5,752 bases of DNA from Candidatus Omnitrophota bacterium (GTDB taxonomy: Bacteria > Omnitrophota > Gorgyraeia > 1-14-0-20-64-10 > JACQQZ01): the NCBI GenBank assembly GCA_016206755.1, contig JACQQZ010000150.1:1-5752 (forward strand), in the 5' to 3' direction. Made by a program: the position numbers and the translations under genes. Below are positions 1 through 5,752 of the stretch, piece by piece. Under the pieces are notes generated by a model. That model was given only the letters and a program-made list of their open reading frames with translations, had not been told where the DNA came from and made no database searches. Each line of letters starts with the position of its first letter. The first letter of the stretch is position 1.

Positions 1-3000
1 GCCCGCCGGCAGGCGGGGATTCGGCTGCCGCCGACACCGAGCGGCGCCTCTATCTGGTTCGCCGTGAAATCGAGCAAGAAATTTCCAAGGCCGGCCTCGA
101 TTGCTACATCCCTTCTTTCTCTTCGCGCACGCTCGTCTACAAAGGGTTGTTTGTTGCCCATCAATTGGCGGAATTCTACCGCGACTTGGCCGACCCGCTT
201 TACGAAACGGCGCTGTGCGTGTTTCACCAGCGCTACTCGACCAACACATTCCCGAATTGGGTGCTCGCCCATCCGTTTCGCATGCTCTCGCACAACGGCG
301 AGATCAACACGCTGTTGGGCAATCAGAATTGGATGCGCGCCCGCGAGCCGGAACTCAAGTCCGCCGTTTGGGGCGACGACATCAAAAAATTAATCCCGAT
401 TATCCAATCGGCGGGCAGCGACTCCGCCAAACTCGACAACGTTCTGGAGCTTTTGGTCATGTCCGGATTCGACATCTTGCACGCCATGACGATGCTGGTG
501 CCGGAAGCCTGGCAGAACATGCCGGTCATGGACCCGGACTTAAAAGCGTTCTACGAAGTCCAGGCCTGTCTCACCGAGCCGTGGGACGGACCTGCCGCGT
601 TGACATTCACCGACGGGACCATTGTCGGGGCGACGCTCGACCGCAACGGTTTGCGTCCCGCGCGCTATAAAGTGACGCGCGACGGTTTGGTGGTGCTCGG
701 TTCCGAAGTCGGCATCGTCGAGATCGATGAATCTCAGGTGGTCGAAAGCGGCCGTCTGGGGCCGGGCAAAATGATCGCCGTGGATACGGCTTCCGGAACG
801 CTGTTGACCGATGACGTCATCAAGCGCCGCCTGTCGCGGCGAAAACCGTACGCCGAATGGCTCAAGTCCCAGATGGTTCGCGCCGACGGGCTCAAGCTCA
901 ACGAGGGCAAACCGTATCTTTTGACGCAGGAGTGGCCGGAGCTCACGCGCTGGCAAAAGTCTTTTGGTTTGACCCTGGAAGATCTGCAGTTGGTGGTCAA
1001 GGCATCTGCGGTCACGGCCAAAGAGCCGGTCGGTTCCATGGGCGATGACGCCCCGCTGGCCATCCTGTCTTCCAAGCCCCGGCCGGTTGCCTGTTATCTG
1101 AAGCAATTGTTTGCCCAAGTCACCAATCCGCCGATTGATCCGCTGCGCGAAAAATTGGTGATGTCGATCAACACCGGCTTGGGCGCGCGCGGGTCGATGC
1201 TCGAAGAGACCGAGGGGCACGCCAGGTGGATTAAATTTTCCTCTCCGGTTTTGACGGAAGCGGAATTTCAGTGGGTGGCGGCCGTTCAAGATCCGGCGTT
1301 TCGTTCCAAGACAATTTCCGTGCTTTATCCGGCGGCCGGCGGCGAAGCCGGATTGAAACCGGCGCTGGGACAATTGTGCCGCCAGGCGGAAGAGGCCGTA
1401 GACCAGGGATGTTCGCTGTTGGTTCTCTCTGACAGGGGAATCCATGCTGAAAATTTGGCGATTCCGATGCTGATGGCGGTCGGCGCCGTCCATCATCACT
1501 TGATCCGGCAAGGCAAGCGGATGCGCGCTTCTTTGTTGTGTGAAACGGGAGCCACTTGGGACATTCATCATTATGCGACGCTGGTCGGTTACGGCGCCGC
1601 GGCCATTTTCCCGTATCTGGCTTACGCGTCGATTGCCGCGATGGTCAGCGCCCGGGACATTCGCGATGTCGATTTGACCACGGCACTGCTCAACTACAGA
1701 AAGTCCGTCGAGGACGGTCTTTTGAAAATCATGTCCAAGATGGGGATTTCCCTGATCGCCAGTTATCGCGGCGCGCAGATTTTCGAAGCGATCGGTTTGA
1801 GCCAGGAGGTGCTGGACACCTGTTTTGCAGGGACTTCCTGCAAGTTGACCGGAATTGGTTTTCCTGAAATTGCCCGCGATATGCTCATTCTTCATCAGGG
1901 CGCTTATGGTCCCAAGGCCACGCCCGGTCTGGACATGGGCGGTTTTTATCGTTATCGCCGCGATGGGGAGGTTCATGCATTCAGCCCGGATGTTCTCGAC
2001 GCCCTGCACACGGCGGTCCACACCGGAGAATATGCCGACTACGAAAAATTTGCGGGGCTGGTCAATGGGCGCGAGCCGATTGCGCTGCGCGATCTTTTGC
2101 AGATGCAGTCCGACCGGCCTTCGATTCCGCTCGATCAAGTGGAGCCGGCGGAAAATATTCGAAAACGTTTTTGTACGGCAGGCATGTCTTACGGAGCGCT
2201 CTCCAAAGAGACGCACGAGTGCCTGGCCATCGCCCTCAACCGCATCGGCGGCAAATCGAATTCCGGCGAGGGCGGGGAAGACCCTGTCCGCTTCAAGCCG
2301 TATGCCAACGGCGATTGGGCCAACAGCGCCATCAAGCAGGTGGCTTCCGGCCGCTTCGGTGTGACGCCGGAATATCTGGCCAGCGCCCGAGAGCTTGAAA
2401 TTAAAATGGCGCAAGGATCCAAGCCGGGCGAAGGGGGACAGCTTCCCGGGCATAAAGTTTCACCGGAGATTGCCACGGTTCGGCATTCTGTTCCGGGGGT
2501 GACGCTCATCTCGCCGCCGCCGCATCATGACATTTACTCCATTGAAGATTTGGCGCAGCTCATCTACGACTTAAAGCAGGCCAATCCGCCGGCCAAAATT
2601 TGCGTGAAGCTGGTGGCGGAGTCCGGTGTCGGGACGATTGCCGCCGGTGTGGCCAAAGGTTACGCCGATGTCGTGCACATCGCCGGACACGACGGCGGCA
2701 CGGGGGCCAGCCCCATCTCCTCCATTCAAAACGCCGGCAGCCCCTGGGAGATCGGCGTGGCCGAAACGCAGCAGGTGCTGGTGCTCAATCATCTGCGCGA
2801 GCGAATCACCGTCCGCACCGACGGTGGTTTGAAAACCGGCCGCGACATTGTGGTGGCCGCGCTGTTCGGAGCCGAAGAGTACAACTTCGGAACCGGGGCG
2901 CTGGTCGCCGCCGGCTGCTGCTTGGTGCGCGCCTGCCATTTGAACACCTGTCCTGTCGGCATCGCCACTCAAGATGAAAAACTGCGCTTGAAATTCAAGA

Positions 3001-4070
3001 GCCCACCCGACTTGGTCGTGAATTATTTTAATTTCGTCGCCGAGGAAGCGCGCCGCTGGCTGGCCCGGTTGGGTTATCGCACTCTGGATGAATTGGTGGG
3101 GCGCGTGGATTTCTTGAAAGTGAGCGCCAAGGCCAAACAGCATTCCAAATGGAGGATGATCAACTGGGATGCTTTGCTGGCGGACCCGGACCCGACGCAC
3201 AGCCGCCCGCGGCGGCATCTTTTGGCGCGCAACGACCGGCCCAACGACGTCCCGCTCGATGACGCCATTATTCACGATGCAAATCCTGCCCTCGAAGGCC
3301 ATGGGCGCGTGGTGCTGCGGTATCCGATTAAAAATTCACACCGGTCGGTGGGAACGAAGTTGGCTTATACCATCGCCCGGCGTTATGGCGATGCCGGTTT
3401 GCCGGGCGGCTCTTCCATCGAATGCCACTTCTATGGCAATGCAGGCCAGTCGTTCGGCGCATTCTGCATCCACGGCGTGCGCTTGATTCTGACGGGAGAT
3501 TCCAACGATTACGTCGGCAAGGGCATGCATGGCGGCGAGATCGTCATCAAATTCCCGCCGCGCTCGCAGCTGGTCACCCATGAAAACGTCATCGTCGGCA
3601 ACACGGTGATGTACGGGGCCACCGGCGGGACGCTGTTTGCGGCAGGCCGCGGCGGCGAGCGCTTCGGCGTTCGCAACTCCGGCGGACGCGCCGTGGTGGA
3701 GGGACTCGGAGATCACGGCTGCGAATACATGACCGGCGGCACCATCGTGGTGTTGGGCTCAACGGGACGCAACTTCGGCGCCGGCATGACCGGCGGAGAA
3801 GCGTACATCTTCGATGACGTGGACACTTTGCCCCAGCACATCAATCCCACCCTGGTTCAGTTGGAGCGATTGCAGCAGCCGGAAGACATCGACGCCGTGC
3901 TTTCGCTGATCCGCCGCCACGGGGAATTGACCGGCTCTCCTCGGGCCAAAGATCTCTTAAGCAAATGGGAGCAGGCGCTCCCTCGATTTTGGAAAGTTCG
4001 CCCCAAAGAGACGGTGGTCAAGATCGAAGCCGCCGTCGGCACGCCTCCGGCACCCGCTGCTAAAAATTAA
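1..4070 (+). CDS. gltB: Glutamate synthase large (alpha) subunit, 5'-truncated by the window edge
   Basis: GOGAT alpha subunit: hydrolyses glutamine and passes the ammonia to 2-oxoglutarate, giving glutamate in cytoplasmic nitrogen assimilation. The frame is open from base 3 (residue 1 here) to TAA at 4068, 1355 residues. Family members are about 1,500, so roughly 150-190 N-terminal residues, including the catalytic Cys, lie upstream. A TTG at 147 is internal, because family sequence (YLVRREIE, SSRTLVYKGL) precedes it. Domains: class II glutaminase to about residue 300 (RYSTNTFPNW from 77, HNGEIN from 97, DRNGLRPARY at 213-222); central domain about 360-640 (KQLFAQVTNPPIDP); FMN synthase domain about 700-1040 (SGEGGEDP from 754, KPGEGGQLPGHK, PPPHHDIYSIEDLAQL, AGHDGGTGASP); 3Fe-4S ligands C972, C978, C983 (C-x5-C-x4-C); Gly-rich beta-helix about 1097-1285. 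No frameshift is seen. The long ferredoxin loop of plant/cyanobacterial enzymes appears absent, so an NAD(P)H/GltD-type partner is inferred, but no gltD follows. Confidence 0.97.
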   Translation, partial: PPAGGDSAAADTERRLYLVRREIEQEISKAGLDCYIPSFSSRTLVYKGLFVAHQLAEFYRDLADPLYETALCVFHQRYSTNTFPNWVLAHPFRMLSHNGEINTLLGNQNWMRAREPELKSAVWGDDIKKLIPIIQSAGSDSAKLDNVLELLVMSGFDILHAMTMLVPEAWQNMPVMDPDLKAFYEVQACLTEPWDGPAALTFTDGTIVGATLDRNGLRPARYKVTRDGLVVLGSEVGIVEIDESQVVESGRLGPGKMIAVDTASGTLLTDDVIKRRLSRRKPYAEWLKSQMVRADGLKLNEGKPYLLTQEWPELTRWQKSFGLTLEDLQLVVKASAVTAKEPVGSMGDDAPLAILSSKPRPVACYLKQLFAQVTNPPIDPLREKLVMSINTGLGARGSMLEETEGHARWIKFSSPVLTEAEFQWVAAVQDPAFRSKTISVLYPAAGGEAGLKPALGQLCRQAEEAVDQGCSLLVLSDRGIHAENLAIPMLMAVGAVHHHLIRQGKRMRASLLCETGATWDIHHYATLVGYGAAAIFPYLAYASIAAMVSARDIRDVDLTTALLNYRKSVEDGLLKIMSKMGISLIASYRGAQIFEAIGLSQEVLDTCFAGTSCKLTGIGFPEIARDMLILHQGAYGPKATPGLDMGGFYRYRRDGEVHAFSPDVLDALHTAVHTGEYADYEKFAGLVNGREPIALRDLLQMQSDRPSIPLDQVEPAENIRKRFCTAGMSYGALSKETHECLAIALNRIGGKSNSGEGGEDPVRFKPYANGDWANSAIKQVASGRFGVTPEYLASARELEIKMAQGSKPGEGGQLPGHKVSPEIATVRHSVPGVTLISPPPHHDIYSIEDLAQLIYDLKQANPPAKICVKLVAESGVGTIAAGVAKGYADVVHIAGHDGGTGASPISSIQNAGSPWEIGVAETQQVLVLNHLRERITVRTDGGLKTGRDIVVAALFGAEEYNFGTGALVAAGCCLVRACHLNTCPVGIATQDEKLRLKFKSPPDLVVNYFNFVAEEARRWLARLGYRTLDELVGRVDFLKVSAKAKQHSKWRMINWDALLADPDPTHSRPRRHLLARNDRPNDVPLDDAIIHDANPALEGHGRVVLRYPIKNSHRSVGTKLAYTIARRYGDAGLPGGSSIECHFYGNAGQSFGAFCIHGVRLILTGDSNDYVGKGMHGGEIVIKFPPRSQLVTHENVIVGNTVMYGATGGTLFAAGRGGERFGVRNSGGRAVVEGLGDHGCEYMTGGTIVVLGSTGRNFGAGMTGGEAYIFDDVDTLPQHINPTLVQLERLQQPEDIDAVLSLIRRHGELTGSPRAKDLLSKWEQALPRFWKVRPKETVVKIEAAVGTPPAPAAKN

Positions 4071-4089
4071 TCGAGCAAATTAAGGCGCT
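4071..4089. other. 19-base convergent intergenic gap
   Basis: This is all that separates the gltB stop (TAA, 4068-4070) from the stop of the opposing REC-GGDEF gene (TAG on the minus strand, 4092-4090). It is AT-rich compared with the flanking genes. The only dyad is GAGC (4073-4076) with GCTC (4087-4090), a four-pair stem with a ten-base loop. Read on the minus strand it is followed by a short T-rich stretch (ATTTTT at about 4068-4063), but the stem is too weak to call a terminator. The two transcripts therefore probably overlap at their 3' ends, or stop inside the neighbouring gene. Confidence 0.6.
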
Positions 4090-5040
4090 CTAAGCTGTTG
4101 GTGGAGATTCTTCCCCCCGGCGGTCTTTGACGACGATTCCTCCGCCATGGCTCTTGGCCCAACTCTTGAGCTCCGCTCCGATTTGCCCGATTTCCGCCAC
4201 ATGAGAAATATCGCGCTTGGTGTTGGTCACGACCGCCACAGATGCCGAGAGTAAATTAAACCGCGCCAATTTTCCGGTGCGGTCTTTTCCTTCAATGTAA
4301 CCTTGGCTTCGCGCTTTTGGATCGTACAATTCGGCCAACTGCCGCTTCATTTCGTTGACGATCTCTTGGGCGATCGCGTCGACCCGGTCCGGCGTTGTCA
4401 CCAGCACAAAGTCGTCCCCGCCGACGTGGCCCAAAAAATCCCCGATGTTTCCAAGCCGGCGCATCGCCTCCAAGAGAATTTGACCGGCCCTTCGAATGAC
4501 TTTGTCCCCTCGCTCAAAACCATACGCATCGTTGAACGCCTTGAATTGGTCCAGGTCGACGTAGCAGACGGCCATCGGCGTTCTCCGGGCGATGCGCCGT
4601 TCAAATTCTTCCATGATGGAAACATTTCCCGGCAGCTTGGTGAGTGGATTGGCGTCGAGGGCTTCAGAGGTGCGCCGCAGAATCATGCGGACACGGGCTA
4701 CAAGTTCGGCCGGTTCAAACGGCTTGACGATGTAATCGTCCGCCCCGGCGCTTAACCCTTTGACCTTATCGGCCACATCGCCTTTGGCGGTGACCAAGAG
4801 AACAGGGACGTGCCGCAGAAGGACGTTTTGCTTGAGGATCCGGCAGACCTCCTCGCCTTCCATGCGCGGCATCCTCGAATCGAGGACGACCACGTGAGGG
4901 TGCTTTTCATGGATGAGGTTGAGCGCAACGGCTCCGTCAGGGGCTTCCAACACTTCAAACCCTTCCGCTTCCAAGGTGATGCGAATGATATCGCGGATGT
5001 CGGCATCATCGTCTGCGATGACCACCCGTTGCCGGCTCAT
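4090..5040 (-). CDS. Response regulator: receiver domain fused to an atypical GGDEF (GGDDF) domain
   Basis: A 316-residue cytoplasmic signalling protein with no signal peptide or membrane segment. Receiver, residues about 4-122: acidic pair D10/D11, phospho-acceptor D54 (VVLDSRMPRMEG), switch T84, and K106 in DDYIVKPF, so it should be phosphorylatable. GGDEF domain, about 128-310: NPLTKLPGN from 131, YVDLDQFKAFND from 160 with D162 and N170 matching the PleD metal and guanine ligands, D179 matching its second guanine contact, and GGDDF at 207-211. By family knowledge this fold makes c-di-GMP. Here the fourth signature residue is Asp, not Glu, and the RxxD inhibitory site reads NIGD (198-201), without the Arg. 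After the signature it has YDPKARSQGYIEGKDRTG and KSWAKSHGGG in place of the usual AD-ALY-AK ending. The ATG at 5040 is preferred over one at 5085, because MSRQRVVIADDD is a standard receiver start and it overlaps the upstream stop as ATGA. Activity (cyclase or GTP/c-di-GMP sensor) is unproven. Confidence 0.93.
   Translation of the reverse strand: MSRQRVVIADDDADIRDIIRITLEAEGFEVLEAPDGAVALNLIHEKHPHVVVLDSRMPRMEGEEVCRILKQNVLLRHVPVLLVTAKGDVADKVKGLSAGADDYIVKPFEPAELVARVRMILRRTSEALDANPLTKLPGNVSIMEEFERRIARRTPMAVCYVDLDQFKAFNDAYGFERGDKVIRRAGQILLEAMRRLGNIGDFLGHVGGDDFVLVTTPDRVDAIAQEIVNEMKRQLAELYDPKARSQGYIEGKDRTGKLARFNLLSASVAVVTNTKRDISHVAEIGQIGAELKSWAKSHGGGIVVKDRRGEESPPTA
5037..5040 (-). promoter_or_regulatory. 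ATGA stop/start overlap between the two response-regulator genes
   Basis: On the minus strand the TGA of the REC-REC gene (5039-5037) shares bases with the ATG of the REC-GGDEF gene (5040-5038). No good Shine-Dalgarno sequence lies just upstream (the preceding bases read GTGAAAAAAGCTTGCGC), so the downstream start is probably reached by translational coupling or re-initiation. This decides the start of the REC-GGDEF gene and implies co-transcription and linked protein amounts. Confidence 0.8.
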
Positions 5041-5752
5041 GCGCAAGCTTTTTTCACAGCTTCGATCATCTGCTCGGCATCGCACGGTTTGGGAAGAGTG
5101 CGCACGGGAACGGGAGGGCGGGGATTTTTCTGGTCGATGCGCAGGACTTTTGTGGCGGTCAGGACGATGATCGGAATTCGCTTAAAATCGGCGTGGCGTT
5201 TCACAAAGCGAATGACACCGTAGCCGTCGAGAACCGGCATTTTAATGTCCAAAATGATGGCGTCCGGTTTTTTGCGTTGAAGCGCGGCCAAGGCCTCTTT
5301 TCCATCGTAGCAGCCCACGCCTTGGATGCCTGCATCTTGCAGAAAATCGCAAACGATGTCGATGATGTCCCGCTCATCGTCCACCACCAGAACAGAGGGT
5401 TTGTGCACGGAGGCAGGCACGAATTGCCGGACGGCTTCGATGAGATCTTCCCGTTCGAAAGGTTTTGTCAGAAAAGCCGCCACCCCCTGGCTGAGGGCTT
5501 CTTGCGGTTGCAGCGTGGATAAAAAGAGCAGGGGAATGGAAGCGGTGGCCGGCCGTTTCTGCAGCTCGGAGACGGCTTCGAAGCCGTCCATGCCCGGCAT
5601 CAACAGGTCGGCCAGGATCAGTTGCGGATGATGCGCCTGAGCCAGCGTCACCATCTCGTTTCCATCGGAAGCTTCCAGCACCTGAAATCCCGCGGATTCC
5701 AAGAGCTTGCGGCAGTGCCGGCGGGATTCGGCTTCATCATCGGCAATGAGAA
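5037..5752 (-). CDS. Tandem receiver-domain protein (REC-REC), 5'-truncated by the window edge
   Basis: The visible part is 237 residues (residue 1 is the Leu codon at 5750-5748), ending at TGA 5039-5037. It opens with LIADDEAESRRHCRKLL, the first strand of a receiver, so only a few N-terminal residues are probably missing unless more domains precede. A TTG at 5702 is internal. REC1, about 1-108: acidic pair D4/D5, phospho-acceptor D48 (LILADLLMPGMDGFE), S78/T79 at the switch, K96 in FLTKPF. REC2, about 118-237: D124/D125 (VLVVDDERD), D168 (AIILDIKMPVLDGYG), T198, K221 in LPKPCD. Both look phosphorylatable. No DNA-binding, kinase or enzymatic output domain is present, so it may act as a phosphorelay intermediate, a phosphate sink or a protein-binding switch. 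It is coupled by ATGA to the REC-GGDEF gene, its likely partner. No histidine kinase is visible. The REC2 segment before K221 is unusually proline-rich. Confidence 0.93.
   Translation of the reverse strand, partial: LIADDEAESRRHCRKLLESAGFQVLEASDGNEMVTLAQAHHPQLILADLLMPGMDGFEAVSELQKRPATASIPLLFLSTLQPQEALSQGVAAFLTKPFEREDLIEAVRQFVPASVHKPSVLVVDDERDIIDIVCDFLQDAGIQGVGCYDGKEALAALQRKKPDAIILDIKMPVLDGYGVIRFVKRHADFKRIPIIVLTATKVLRIDQKNPRPPVPVRTLPKPCDAEQMIEAVKKACA

Noticed and set aside
2..17. A perfect GC-rich hairpin: CCCGCC, loop GGCA, GGCGGG.
   Set aside because: It lies inside the gltB reading frame, encoding a Pro/Ala/Gly-rich linker, and no T-tract follows. It is more simply explained by codon composition than by a terminator or regulator.
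147..149. TTG as a possible start of gltB.
   Set aside because: The frame is open upstream to the window edge and encodes conserved GltB sequence there, so the true start lies outside the window.
540..2453. A 637-residue open frame antisense to gltB, and other long antisense frames (for example 2571-3302 on the minus strand).
   Set aside because: They lie wholly opposite the strongly conserved gltB frame. The translations are low-complexity (rich in R, G, A, Q, H) with no recognisable family motif, as expected of the antisense of a GC-rich gene.
4063..4090. A rho-independent terminator for the minus-strand operon (GAGC/GCTC stem with a T-rich tail).
   Set aside because: The stem is only four pairs (five with a G-U), the loop is AT-rich and the T-run starts several bases after the stem, too weak to call.
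5041..5085. The extended start of the REC-GGDEF gene at 5085.
   Set aside because: The extra 15 residues are the out-of-frame reading of the REC-REC C-terminus. The receiver fold begins at MSRQRVV, and the ATG at 5040 forms a typical ATGA overlap.
5700..5702. TTG on the minus strand as a possible start of the REC-REC protein.
   Set aside because: The upstream codons encode the first strand and acidic pair (LIADDE) of the receiver, so a start here would remove half of the phosphorylation pocket.
1..5752. Mobile elements, CRISPR arrays, tRNA/rRNA genes, toxin-antitoxin or defence genes.
   Set aside because: All but 19 bases are accounted for by three well-recognised coding regions. I saw no repeat arrays, transposase motifs or RNA-gene signatures.

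Overview
The window is fully coding-dense and holds three genes, two of which run off its edges. It is moderately GC-rich (high fifties to about 60% by eye). The gene content suggests a free-living, environmental, probably Gram-negative bacterium that uses c-di-GMP-type signalling. The window cannot fix the phylum. The protein style would fit a deltaproteobacterial, Omnitrophota- or Elusimicrobiota-like lineage, but this is only an impression.

From the left edge to 4070, plus strand, lies the large (alpha) subunit of glutamate synthase, gltB. Its N-terminus, including the catalytic cysteine of the glutaminase domain, lies upstream of the window. The rest is intact: most of the class II amidotransferase domain, the central domain, the FMN/3Fe-4S synthase domain and the C-terminal beta-helix. 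No gltD (small subunit) follows. A 19-base gap separates gltB from a convergent gene.

From 5752 down to 4090, minus strand, are two overlapping signalling genes. The first, cut by the right edge, is a stand-alone tandem receiver protein (REC-REC) with no visible output domain. Its TGA stop overlaps the ATG of the second by four bases (ATGA). The second is a receiver fused to a GGDEF-family domain. Its signature is GGDDF instead of GGDEF, the I-site arginine is missing, and the C-terminal half differs from textbook diguanylate cyclases. Together the two cistrons carry REC-REC plus REC-GGDEF, close to a PleD layout split over two coupled genes.

The metabolic and signalling halves are convergent and need not be functionally linked. 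There are no RNA genes, mobile elements, CRISPR arrays or long non-coding stretches. I saw no clearly novel multi-gene system. The most interesting part is the split multi-receiver module with its atypical GGDEF domain.
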